Assembly: GCF_014269205.2 (NCBI RefSeq)
Contig: NZ_JABWRY020000001.1
Span: 3,224,001-3,288,000, forward strand
DNA from: Pseudomonas kermanshahensis
Lineage (GTDB): Bacteria; Pseudomonadota; Gammaproteobacteria; Pseudomonadales; Pseudomonadaceae
Length of the DNA: 64,000 nt
Direction of reading: 5' to 3'
The notes under the pieces are model-generated. The model did no database searches. It was not told where the DNA came from and saw only the letters and a program-made list of their open reading frames with translations. The position numbers and the translations under genes were made by a program. The stretch's first letter is position 1, and the number at the start of each line of letters is the position of its first letter. Below, one piece after another: positions 24,245-32,436 of this stretch.

Positions 24245-25054
24245 ATGTCCGGGCTAATCGATGTCAAAGCACTTGATCAACCTGCGCCGATGCGACGGGC
24301 AACGCCCATCCACCTCAAACCCCTCTCGACGCTGTGCGAAGAGTGCCGCGTCAACGGTTTGTGCTTGCCGACCGGCCTACCCGCGCAAGATCACGATTGC
24401 CTGGGCGCTTTGATCGGCCCTCGCCTTCGCATCCGCAAGGGGGCGGCGCTGTTCAACGCCAACGACCCGCTGACAACGCTGTATGCGGTGCGCTGCGGCA
24501 GTTTCAAGACCAGCCTGAACAATGCCGAAGGCCAAGGCGTGGTGATCAACTTCTGGATGCCAGGTGAGGTGATGGGGCTTGATGCCATCGCCACCGAACA
24601 CCATGTGTGCGACGCCGTTGCTCTGGAAGACAGCGAAGTCTGCCCCGTACCCTATCGCCGCCTGCAAGCCTTGGCCCGTGACGTGCCCATGCTTCAGCAA
24701 AGCCTCAATCGCCTGATGAGCCGAGAAATCGTGCGCGAGCATGAGCGCGTGCTGATGCTGTGCAACCTTACGGCCGAAGAGCGCTTGGCGAGTTTTCTGC
24801 TGGGGTTGTCCAGACGCTTCTACAACCGCGGCTATTCCGCCCATGGCTTCATGCTGCGTATGTCCCGCGAGGACATGGCGTCATACCTGGGCTTGCGCCT
24901 GGAAACCGTCTGCCGGTCGGTCGCCCGCTTGCGCGCGCAGGGTATTGTTACGATGCGCGGGCGGCTTGTCGAGATCCTCGACTTGCCTGCGCTGATGGCG
25001 ATTGAACAAGGGTGCCGCGAGGCGCACCCAAGTGCGCCCTGCGCGATGCAGTGA
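24245..25054 (+). CDS. Crp/Fnr-family regulator, Anr paralogue with Fe-S cysteines
   Basis: Oxygen-responsive regulator of 269 residues. Start 24245 follows the small gene by one base and has GGGAAG upstream. Cysteines C-x2-C-x5-C in LCEECRVNGLC plus one in DSEVCPVPY match the four that hold the [4Fe-4S] cluster of FNR/Anr. cNMP-like beta-roll ~65-160; dimer helix ~165-190; HTH with recognition helix in YLGLRLETVCRSVARL. Here the usual E-x-x-S-R of FNR is E-x-x-C-R, so Ser is replaced by Cys. It probably acts on the four ANR boxes at 21818-23565. P. putida carries several Anr paralogues; this is likely one of the secondary ones. Confidence 0.88.
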   Translation: MSGLIDVKALDQPAPMRRATPIHLKPLSTLCEECRVNGLCLPTGLPAQDHDCLGALIGPRLRIRKGAALFNANDPLTTLYAVRCGSFKTSLNNAEGQGVVINFWMPGEVMGLDAIATEHHVCDAVALEDSEVCPVPYRRLQALARDVPMLQQSLNRLMSREIVREHERVLMLCNLTAEERLASFLLGLSRRFYNRGYSAHGFMLRMSREDMASYLGLRLETVCRSVARLRAQGIVTMRGRLVEILDLPALMAIEQGCREAHPSAPCAMQ

Positions 25055-25089
25055 CACGCGCTCACGGTCCGGTGGCATTGGGCATCGAC

Positions 25090-25116
25090 CTGCTGCCGGG
25101 CCCCGGAGGGCAGCAG
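25090..25116 (+). terminator. Hairpin after the anr paralogue
   Basis: CTGCTGCC and GGCAGCAG pair as an 8-bp stem around an 11-base G/C-rich loop, 36 bp after the stop codon. No T-run follows. Possible terminator only. Confidence 0.35.
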
Positions 25117-25244
25117 AATGCGTTCAGCGCAAGTCTTGAGCGGGGCAGGCTGTGGCCTGAATTGAGCGTGAGATCGCAATCAGCTGCACACCTGCGGCGC
25201 AAAAACAGCACAATAGGACGATTTCAGTTATCGCAGGCTCATCC

Positions 25245-25736
25245 ATGCTCTACGTTGTCATGCTCGGCGGACGCCATCCTCGCGCCAGCATTGAAGTTCA
25301 CGATGTGGTATTTGCCCAGGCCGACTCGCTGGAGCAAACCTACCCCCTCTTGCGCAACGCCTGGTTCGGCAGCCCCAAAGGGTTGCACATCGACTCCTGG
25401 CTGGAAGTGCATGGGGTGGAGGGTTACCGCATCGAATTCAGCCAGGCTGCGCCCCAGCCAGGGGCCCTGCGCCTGTTCTTCCTGAACCTGGGGGGCTATG
25501 AGCGGCAGGTGTTTGGCGAAGCGCATCGCTACTTACTGGTGGCTGCTCCGGACAAAGCCGCAGCCAAGCAACTGGGTAAGCAGCGTATGGCGGCGGGTTG
25601 GTTGAAGCCCCATACCGACGCGGTGCTCGATGTCGACGATTGCTTACCGATTGACCTGCTGGAAGGGCGCTATGTGCACCTGGTTGAGGGGGAGCATTAC
25701 GGCATTGTGCAACGGAGCGATTACATTCTGATTTGA
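25245..25736 (+). CDS. DUF1543 domain protein
   Basis: Protein of 163 residues with a tandem layout: N-terminal half MLYVVMLGGRHPRASIEVHD ... FGSPKGLHIDSW, and second half LRLFFLNLGGYERQVFGEAH ... LKPHTDAVLDVDDCLPI. Each half starts with a beta strand plus glycine turn (LGG) and ends with a similar D-W/D-C block, as known for DUF1543 proteins. No function is known. Its upstream region (25117-25244) shows only a weak ribosome site (CAGG). It stands alone. Confidence 0.8.
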   Translation: MLYVVMLGGRHPRASIEVHDVVFAQADSLEQTYPLLRNAWFGSPKGLHIDSWLEVHGVEGYRIEFSQAAPQPGALRLFFLNLGGYERQVFGEAHRYLLVAAPDKAAAKQLGKQRMAAGWLKPHTDAVLDVDDCLPIDLLEGRYVHLVEGEHYGIVQRSDYILI

Positions 25737-25901
25737 GTGACAGGTCATCAACGCCTGTACGTTCCCTGCAGATGACACACGACTAAATCTCGCAACAGGG
25801 GGATCACATAGTCTCTTTGATTGTTTTGACCGTTATCGTTTTCGCGAAGAACCGCCGATTTGTTAACACATTCGCGCGGGTTTTAGCGTTTTCGCCTGTT
25901 C

Positions 25902-26062
25902 TCACCAGCGCAACAACCGGGGCCCCGCCAACGCCCCCACCAACGTGGGGACCAGCATGCCCAACAGGTACCAAGCCCCCCAGAACGGCACCTGCATTTC
26001 CGGGCAGTGCAGGCAATACGCCAAGGTTGCAGTCGAACCGGCTAGCAGCCCTGCGGCGCCAC
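25902..26062 (-). pseudogene. C-terminal remnant of an NrsF (DUF1109) anti-sigma factor
   Basis: The last ~52 codons on the minus strand read AAGLLAGSTATLAYCLHCPE, then PFWGAWYLLGMLVPTLVGAL and end GPRLLRW. This is the two-helix C-terminal end of NrsF-type membrane anti-sigma factors (YxLHCPE, WYxxG, RRLLRW). The five or so other helices and any start codon are absent; sequence identity stops near 26060, where the remnant of another gene begins on the plus strand. It is one edge of a deletion. Confidence 0.75.
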
Positions 26063-26285
26063 ACCGTGGGTGGCCGAAGGCGTGCTGCTCTGCGGCGGCC
26101 TCGACGGCGTCAGCTATCAGCCGCTGGAAGCCGGGGGTTGCGCCTTTCTCGATGCCTGCGCGGCAGGCCATACGCTGGAAACCGCGTCGCAATGCGCCCA
26201 GCAACGCCAGCCCGACCTGGACTTCAGCGACCTGCTCGGCCGCCTGATGCAAGCCCGGGTCTTTCGCCCACTCTCATTCGCATGA
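26058..26285 (+). pseudogene. C-terminal remnant of a DUF2063 (HvfC/BufC-like) protein
   Basis: The frame beginning TPWVAEGVLLCGG and continuing [40 protein letters not shown] resembles the C-terminal part of DUF2063 proteins, which act as partners of the DUF692 multinuclear iron enzymes that modify bufferin-type peptides. About 75 codons remain of a usual ~250; there is no proper start. It ends 10 bp before the DoxX gene, the usual order in these clusters. Confidence 0.65.
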
Positions 26286-26295
26286 AGGAATGGCC

Positions 26296-26763
26296 ATGGA
26301 CACCCTACGCCCCACTGCCCCGGCAATAAGCCTGCGCCAACGCTGGAACAGCCTAGCCGAACGCCTGCAATTACTGCTCAACGACACCGTGCTGTGCCTG
26401 GTCGCGCGCCTGGGTATCGCCTCGGTGTTCTTCATGTCTGGCCGAACCAAGGTCGAGGGCCTTCTGAGCATCACGCCCAGTACCTATGAGTTGTTCCAGA
26501 GCGAGTATGCGCTGCCACTGGTTTCACCCTGGCTCGCGGCCCACCTGGCGACCTATGCCGAGCACCTGTTCCCGCTGCTGCTGGTGCTTGGCCTGTTTAC
26601 CCGGCTTTCGGCGCTGGCCCTGCTGGGCATGACCACGGTGATCGAGGTGTTCGTCTACCCGGACGCCTGGCCTACCCACCTGTCCTGGGCGGGCCTGCTG
26701 CTGTTGCTGGTGGCCAAGGGCGCTGGCGCGCTGTCACTGGACCGCGTGCTGCGGCTGCGCTGA
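26296..26763 (+). CDS. DoxX-family membrane protein (HvfX-like)
   Basis: Inner-membrane protein of 155 residues. Start 26296 is preferred to the ATG at 26290, because AAGGAA lies about 6 bp before it. Four predicted helices (~32-50, ~70-92, ~95-115, ~120-140). DoxX motif regions: [22 protein letters not shown] and [21 protein letters not shown]. It is the only intact member of a bufferin-type cluster; the peptide, DUF692 enzyme, sigma factor and most of DUF2063 are gone, so it may have lost its promoter and partners. Confidence 0.85.
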   Translation: MDTLRPTAPAISLRQRWNSLAERLQLLLNDTVLCLVARLGIASVFFMSGRTKVEGLLSITPSTYELFQSEYALPLVSPWLAAHLATYAEHLFPLLLVLGLFTRLSALALLGMTTVIEVFVYPDAWPTHLSWAGLLLLLVAKGAGALSLDRVLRLR

Positions 26764-26796
26764 ACGCCGCCTATTTAGGCTCTGTACGAAACGTTT

Positions 26797-26880
26797 TGGG
26801 CGCGGGCTTGCCCCGCGAATGGGGCTACGCGGTGTATGGCACCGGCTTCGCCGGTGTTCGCGGGGCAGCCCGCTCCCACG
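26797..26880. repeat. REP inverted pair
   Basis: Arms GCGGGCTTGCCCCGCGAA and TTCGCGGGGCAGCCCGC flank an inner hairpin ACCGGCTTCGCCGGT. Same family as 4950-5038, here between DoxX and the 3' end of pqiC. Confidence 0.88.
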
Positions 26881-26912
26881 TGCGTCAATTTTTAGAAATT
26901 GCGCAACAAAGC

Positions 26913-27443
26913 CTAAGACCTCGGGCAACCCGACGCACTGGCACGCACGGCGCTGGCGAGCTTCTGCAGGTTGGCCTGCTGGGCGCCGACCAAGCTGCCG
27001 ACGCTGTTTTGCGCGGGGGTCTGCACGGAGGTGCGGCAGGTCATCTCGTCCTGCCCGGGGCGCTTCAGCCGCCACACCGCCTCCAGCAGTGCGTACTGGC
27101 CAGGGACTGAGTCGAAGCGCTGCACATCCACCCGCAGCAGTGTGCTGGGCGTGCCGCCGACCGGCCCGCCCAGCTGGTCCTGCAAGGCACTGCGGAACTC
27201 ATCGACCAGGTTGGCGCCCCACCACTCAGTTTCGAGAATCACCAGGCTGCTCGTGCCCTGGCGGATCACCAACTGCGGGCGGTCCACCTGCGGCGGCATG
27301 CTGACCCGCTCGACCAGGATCTTCTCGCCCGCCGCGTGGCTGGGCTGCGCAGCGACCAACGTGTGGTAGTTGTTGGGCGCGCTGCGACAGCCCGCGGTCA
27401 GCACCACCAGCGTGGCCAGCAACAGGGTAGGCAACGTGCGCAT
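26913..27443 (-). CDS. pqiC: PqiC-like outer-membrane lipoprotein (ABC-type transport auxiliary)
   Basis: Lipoprotein of 176 residues: signal peptide MRTLPTLLLATLVVLTAGC with lipobox LTAGC, then YHTLVAAQP and ILVERVSMPPQVDRPQLVIR, typical of the DUF330/PqiC family. In E. coli PqiC is anchored in the outer membrane and caps the PqiB tunnel. Last gene of the operon, 23 bp after pqiB. Confidence 0.88.
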   Translation of the reverse strand: MRTLPTLLLATLVVLTAGCRSAPNNYHTLVAAQPSHAAGEKILVERVSMPPQVDRPQLVIRQGTSSLVILETEWWGANLVDEFRSALQDQLGGPVGGTPSTLLRVDVQRFDSVPGQYALLEAVWRLKRPGQDEMTCRTSVQTPAQNSVGSLVGAQQANLQKLASAVRASASGCPRS

Positions 27444-27466
27444 CGGCTCTCACTCCTTGGGCGTGG

Positions 27467-29107
27467 TCAGGGTTGCACGTCGTCCGCGCCTGCCGCTTTT
27501 GGCCGGCCGCGAATGAGCGATTCGGGATGACGGCCGAGGTAATCCGCCAGGTCCCTCAGCGAACGGGACATGCGCTCCAACTCCTGCAGCGTGTCACCGA
27601 GTTTCTCCCGCTGCGGCGAGTTCTCGGAGATCGCTGAATTGGCCGTGCGCAGGGTTTTCTGCAGTTCATCCAGTGTGGTCGTCAGCCCAGGCAGGGTTTG
27701 CCCATCGACGCGCTTGGCCGCGCTGCGCAGTTCGCGCAGCGTGCCGTCCAGATTTCCGGCAATGCTTTCGAGCGGCAGCTTGCCAATACGCTCGACCACA
27801 CCCTGCAACTGCTCTTGGAGTTTTTCCAGGCTGCCGGGCACGGTGGGGATGACGATGGGCTCGGCGCTCATGTCGAAGGCCACTTTCGGGGCGTCCGGAT
27901 AGAAGTCCAGCGAGATGTACATCTGCCCGGTGATCAGGTTGCCACTGCGCGCCTGGGCACGCAGGCCGTGTTCGACGAAGGTGCCTATCAGGCGCCGGGC
28001 ACCGGCGGCGTCGCCTTCTGCATGGTTGAACACCTTGAGCATTTTCTGGTGCACCGGCCCCAAGCGTTTCGGGTAGATCGCCGCATCGACCACCACAGGG
28101 AAGATCTGTTTCTTCGGGTCGTAATCCAACGTAATCGACGTCACCCTGCCAAATTCAACCCCTTTGAACTCCACCGGCGCGCCCACCGTCAGCCCGCGCA
28201 TCGACTGGTCGAAGCGCAGGCGCAAGTACTGCGGGCTGCCCGTTGGCGGTGCGAGGGCCGCGTCGCGGTCGACGAACAGCTCGAACGCCTGCTGGTCGGC
28301 GGCGGGCTCGGCTGCAACGGCATATTCGGGCGTGCCGAAGGCCAAGCCGCCCATAAGGATCGACGACAACGACTGCGTCTCGACCTTCAGCCCGTTGGCG
28401 CCAATCTGCATGTCGATGCCGCTGGCGTTCCAGAACCGCGTATCGAGGGTGACGAAGGCGTCGTAGGGGGCCTGCACGAAAACGTCGATGTCCACGCCCC
28501 TGCCATCGGGCTGCAGCGCGTAGGACACCACCTCGCCCACCTGGATCCGGCGAAAATAGATCGATGAGCCGATATCCAGCGAGCCGAGGTCATTGGCGCT
28601 GAGCACGAAGCGCTTGCCCTTCTCGCCATAGGTGATGGCCGGCGGTGATTCCAGGCCGACGAAGGTTTTCGCGGGCTTATTCGACTCGCCGGCATCGGCG
28701 CCGATGAAACTGCCCGACAGCAAGGTGTCGACCCCAGATATGCCACCGGCGCCGATACGCGGGCGCACCACCCAGTAGCGGGCGCTTTCGGTGGCAAACG
28801 ACTCCGCCTCTTTCGACAGCTCCACCTTGGCCACCACGCTTTTGTGGTCCGCCGCCAGCTCCACCGAGGTGACTTCGCCGATCACCACGCTGCGGTAGCG
28901 CACCTGGGTCTTGTGCGCCACCAGCCCCTCGCCGCTGCGAAAGGAAATCGAGATCACTGGCCCCTGTTCCATCCAATTGCGCACCACCAGCGAGGCGCCC
29001 ACCAGCAGTGCCAAAATCGGCACGATCCACACCAGCGAGACACTGAAGCGGCGTGTGCGTACCTGCGCCTGGCCGGGCCCAGCAGGGTTCTCAGTCTCCA
29101 GCGCCAT
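27467..29107 (-). CDS. pqiB: PqiB: MCE-domain intermembrane lipid tunnel protein
   Basis: Protein of 546 residues, the same length as E. coli PqiB. One N-terminal membrane helix (~23-43, VSLVWIVPILALLVGASLVV), three MCE domains (~48-140, ~160-250, ~290-400; for example VRYRSVVIGEVTSVEL, YFRRIQVGEVVSYAL, VEFKGVEFGRVTSITL), then a long coiled-coil (~440-520) that forms the needle spanning the periplasm. GGGAG is 8 bp before the start, which overlaps the upstream pqiA gene by 17 bases. Confidence 0.94.
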   Translation of the reverse strand: MALETENPAGPGQAQVRTRRFSVSLVWIVPILALLVGASLVVRNWMEQGPVISISFRSGEGLVAHKTQVRYRSVVIGEVTSVELAADHKSVVAKVELSKEAESFATESARYWVVRPRIGAGGISGVDTLLSGSFIGADAGESNKPAKTFVGLESPPAITYGEKGKRFVLSANDLGSLDIGSSIYFRRIQVGEVVSYALQPDGRGVDIDVFVQAPYDAFVTLDTRFWNASGIDMQIGANGLKVETQSLSSILMGGLAFGTPEYAVAAEPAADQQAFELFVDRDAALAPPTGSPQYLRLRFDQSMRGLTVGAPVEFKGVEFGRVTSITLDYDPKKQIFPVVVDAAIYPKRLGPVHQKMLKVFNHAEGDAAGARRLIGTFVEHGLRAQARSGNLITGQMYISLDFYPDAPKVAFDMSAEPIVIPTVPGSLEKLQEQLQGVVERIGKLPLESIAGNLDGTLRELRSAAKRVDGQTLPGLTTTLDELQKTLRTANSAISENSPQREKLGDTLQELERMSRSLRDLADYLGRHPESLIRGRPKAAGADDVQP

Positions 29108-29735
29108 CGTGGTGCTCCCCGTCGTGTGGATGATCGTCCCAGATCAGGCGTGGGTCGAAGCTCATGGCCGAGAGCATGGTCAGTACCACCACCAGGCCGA
29201 AGAACAGGATGCCAGGCCGCGGCTCGATGGTGCCCAGCCCGCGCAGTTGCACCAGCGCGGCTACCAACGCCACTACCATGACGTCGAGCATCGACCAGTA
29301 GCCGATCAGCTCGACGAAGCGAAACAGTTGCGAACGTTGGCGACGCGCCCACTGGCTGCGGCGCTGGGCAGTGAACAGCAGCAGGCCAAGGGACACGAAC
29401 TTGATGCCCGGCACACCGATACTGGCGATAAAGATGATCAGCGCGATGTCCCAGGCGCCCGCCTCCCAGAACTCCAGCACCCCGCCAACGATGGTGCTGT
29501 CGCTGCCCTGGCCGAGCATCTCGGTGCGCATCACAGGCAGCGCATTGGCCGGCACGTAGAAGATCAGCGCGGCAAACAGAAATGCCCAGCCCCGGGCGAT
29601 CGGGTTGGCCTTGCGCCGGTGCAGCGGCGCGCCACAGCGGTCGCACTGGTGCTGGCCTTGGCGCAGGTCGCAGGCCTGGCCGCAGCCGTGGCACAGGCAC
29701 AGGTGCAGTTGCTCGGCCAGCGCCGGGGCGCTCAT
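29091..29735 (-). CDS. pqiA: PqiA, second half (single-domain PqiA protein)
   Basis: Inner-membrane protein of 214 residues. Start 29735 is on the ATGA overlap with the gene before it. Cys-rich head with two C-x2-C pairs (CLCHGC, CDRCGAPL), then about four helices including FLFAALIFYVPANALPVM, the PqiA signature, and AWDIALIIFIASIGVPGIK. E. coli PqiA is a single protein with two such domains; here they are separate genes, which is common in Pseudomonas. Likely partner of PqiB for lipid movement. Confidence 0.9.
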   Translation of the reverse strand: MSAPALAEQLHLCLCHGCGQACDLRQGQHQCDRCGAPLHRRKANPIARGWAFLFAALIFYVPANALPVMRTEMLGQGSDSTIVGGVLEFWEAGAWDIALIIFIASIGVPGIKFVSLGLLLFTAQRRSQWARRQRSQLFRFVELIGYWSMLDVMVVALVAALVQLRGLGTIEPRPGILFFGLVVVLTMLSAMSFDPRLIWDDHPHDGEHHDGAGD

Positions 29736-30328
29736 ACCTGCACCCACAAGTCGCGAATATCGCGGCCGGCAATGAAGATCATCAACACGCTCAACGCCGC
29801 CAGCGCGATCAGCCCAATCCCCGGGATCACCTCAAGTAACCCTGCCAGCTTGATCACCGCCACCATGGCGCCCAGCAAGCACACCTCCAGCATGCTCCAG
29901 GGCCGCAACCCCTCCAGCGCCCGCATGCAAGCGGCAAACCCCGGCGCGCGGCGGTTGCCTAGGGCAAACCCTAGCACCCAGCACAACAGGGCGATCTGTA
30001 GCACCGGGGCGAAGATGATCGCCAACGCCAATACCAGGGCGATGAAGGTGATGCTGCCGTGGCTGAGGATCTGCACCGAATCCCACAAGGTGGCCGAATT
30101 GCTCAAGCCGCTCATGCTGATCGTCATTACCGGGTAGGCGTTGGCGAAGACCAGCAGTACCCCGCCGGTGATGCACAACGCCAGACGCTGCTGGACATTC
30201 AGTGGGTTGTGGCGATAAAGCACGCCGCCGCAGCGCTGGCAGCAGGCACTTTGATGACGGTGCAATGGCGTGCGCCGGTACACGGCGTCGCAGTACTCGC
30301 AAATGATCACATCATCCGCTCGGGCCAT
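29732..30328 (-). CDS. pqiA: PqiA, first half (single-domain PqiA protein)
   Basis: Inner-membrane protein of 198 residues. Start 30328 rather than 30415, as GGGG lies 7 bp upstream and the zinc-ribbon-like head follows at once (IICEYCDAVY, CCQRCGGVL). Four helices; signature GGVLLVFANAYPVMTISM matches PqiA. First gene of the pqiA-pqiA-pqiB-pqiC operon. Related genes in E. coli are induced by paraquat through SoxRS; no such site is recognised here. Confidence 0.9.
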   Translation of the reverse strand: MARADDVIICEYCDAVYRRTPLHRHQSACCQRCGGVLYRHNPLNVQQRLALCITGGVLLVFANAYPVMTISMSGLSNSATLWDSVQILSHGSITFIALVLALAIIFAPVLQIALLCWVLGFALGNRRAPGFAACMRALEGLRPWSMLEVCLLGAMVAVIKLAGLLEVIPGIGLIALAALSVLMIFIAGRDIRDLWVQV

Positions 30329-30534
30329 GCATATCCCCAATAACAACGCGTTGGCAGCGGTCACGTACGGACATTGAACCGAAATGGCGCTTGCATGCCA
30401 GCCAAGATTAGCCAAAGGCCTGGCGAACTGCTTATTTCAGCTGTACGCATTTGACGACATCCGTGGCTCGCTAGTCATTTTTCAACATACTCAGGCAAGT
30501 CCAACGGATTACGCAGCCTTGCAGGGAGTCGTCA

Positions 30535-32217
30535 ATGTTCGACTTTATCGTGAATGCTTTGCGTGCCAATCCAGAAATCGCCGTGTTCCTCGCCATTGCG
30601 TCCGGCATATTGCTAGGGCGTGTGAGGATTGGCAGTTTTCATCTAGGCTCGGTGGCAGGCGCTTTGCTCATGGGGCTGCTAATCGGGCAGATCGGGCTGC
30701 AAGTGCCGCATGATCTCAAGTCGGTGTTCTTCGCCCTGTTCATCTATGCCGTGGGGTTCAAGAGCGGCCCTGAATTCTTCGGCAGCCTTAATCGCGGCAC
30801 ACTAAAGCTGGTGTTGATGTCTGTGATTCTTTGCGCAACAGCGCTGGCAGTCATTCTGGCGATGAACGTACTGTATGACTTCGACGCAGGGTTTACCGCA
30901 GGCCTGGGGGCTGGTGCCCTCACCGATACTGCGATCATGGGCACTGCCGGCAGTGCCATTGCCCAGTTGCCCCTGGACGCCGCAGCCAAGGCCGAACTGA
31001 ACAGCCACATGGCCGTTGCCTACGCCATCACCTATGTGTTTGGCACTGTCGGGCTGATCGTCTTCGTCGGCAGCCTGGCCCCGCGCTTGCTCGGCGTCGA
31101 CCTGCGGGCAAGTGCGCAAGCGCTTGAGCGCGAACTGGGCATCGAGCGCAACGAAGAGGCCATCAGCATCCCCTATACCCGTATCGTCGTACGCGCACAT
31201 CGCTTTACCGCCTCATTGGCCCCAGGCCTGAGCATTGCTGACATCGAGGCGCGCCACCCCTCGCTGACCATCGAGCGTGTTACCCGTGCCGGGCAGCATC
31301 TGCCGCGTGCCCCCGCGCTGGTGCTGGCAAACGGCGATATCCTTGGCATCTACGCCCTGCGTGATGCAGTCAGTGATCTGCATGACTGGATCGGCCCGGA
31401 GGTGGATAACCCTGAGAGCCTGTCATTCCCCACCCGCAGTGCCGACATCGTACTGACCAACCCCAAGCTGGTTGGCCATACACTGCACCAGATCAAGGCG
31501 GCGCTGACCGATACCGAACGCATGGGCTGCTTCCTCACCGGCATCACCCGCCAAGGCCTGAACTTACCGCTGCTGCCAGAAACGGTCCTGCGCCGCGGCG
31601 ATCTCATCAGCCTCACGGGGCGCGCAGCCAGCGTGGAAGCGCTGGCCGCACAACTGGGGCGGATTCGCGAGCTTAGCTACCGCAGTGATATCGCCCTGCA
31701 TGCGCTAGGGCTGGTGGCTGGCTCGCTGGTTGGCCTGCTGTCCACCCACATCGGAATGATCCCGGTGGAGTTGGGTATTGGCGGCGGAGTACTGTTGGCG
31801 GGTTTGCTGATCGGTTGGTACAACTCGCGACACCCGGAACTGGGTGCGATGCCTGCAGCGGCACAATGGGCATTTTCCGAGTTCGGTCTGACGGCGTTTG
31901 GTGCCGTAGTGGGTCTGCTGGCGGGCCCTGCGGCGCTCTTCGCGATCAAAGAACAAGGTTTTGCCCTGTTGGTTGCAGGGGCGCTCGTTACCCTCATTCC
32001 GCCTTTGGTCACCCTATTTTTTGGCCGTTATGTACTGCGCTTGCACCCGATGATCCTGTTCGGTGCATTGGCGGGTGCGCAGACTGAGGCAGCCTCGATG
32101 AACAAGATCATCGAACAGTCAGGCAGCAACACCCCTGTCATAGGGTTTACCGTCTGCTATGCCGTTTCCAATGTATTGCTGGCGGTGTGCGGCCCGATCA
32201 TCATCGCGCTCGCCTGA
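30535..32217 (+). CDS. AspT/YidE-type transporter (aspartate:alanine exchanger family)
   Basis: Inner-membrane transporter of 560 residues. About five N-terminal helices (5-20, 30-50, 60-78, 90-110, 155-180), a cytoplasmic middle region with two RCK_C/TrkA_C domains (~205-290 and ~295-375), and five or more C-terminal helices (from ~385). Family motifs: FALFIYAVGFKSGPEFF, GLGAGALTDTAIMGTAGSA and ASMNKIIEQSGSNTPVIGF. Exchange of aspartate for alanine is known for AspT; the substrate here is not certain. Transcribed away from the pqi operon. Confidence 0.85.
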   Translation: MFDFIVNALRANPEIAVFLAIASGILLGRVRIGSFHLGSVAGALLMGLLIGQIGLQVPHDLKSVFFALFIYAVGFKSGPEFFGSLNRGTLKLVLMSVILCATALAVILAMNVLYDFDAGFTAGLGAGALTDTAIMGTAGSAIAQLPLDAAAKAELNSHMAVAYAITYVFGTVGLIVFVGSLAPRLLGVDLRASAQALERELGIERNEEAISIPYTRIVVRAHRFTASLAPGLSIADIEARHPSLTIERVTRAGQHLPRAPALVLANGDILGIYALRDAVSDLHDWIGPEVDNPESLSFPTRSADIVLTNPKLVGHTLHQIKAALTDTERMGCFLTGITRQGLNLPLLPETVLRRGDLISLTGRAASVEALAAQLGRIRELSYRSDIALHALGLVAGSLVGLLSTHIGMIPVELGIGGGVLLAGLLIGWYNSRHPELGAMPAAAQWAFSEFGLTAFGAVVGLLAGPAALFAIKEQGFALLVAGALVTLIPPLVTLFFGRYVLRLHPMILFGALAGAQTEAASMNKIIEQSGSNTPVIGFTVCYAVSNVLLAVCGPIIIALA

Positions 32218-32436
32218 ATGGGCTTTAAGAGTTGCGCGGGAATATCTGTCGTCTAATGTATTAACGCGGACCAACGCCGTTGCTTCTCGTTCTAATCGGC
32301 GTCGATGTCATGAAATGAGAGGCCTAGTCTGGAGCCTCTTCATTCAATACAACTACCCTGCTTATCTTGCACATAGTTCGCTGGTCTTTACCGTAAACCC
32401 GATACAGCGCGTCATATCGAAAAAGGAGCTGGTGAT

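Noticed and set aside
25804..26064. 86-codon minus frame overlapping the NrsF remnant
   Set aside because: Different frame from the NrsF match, no similarity and no ribosome site.
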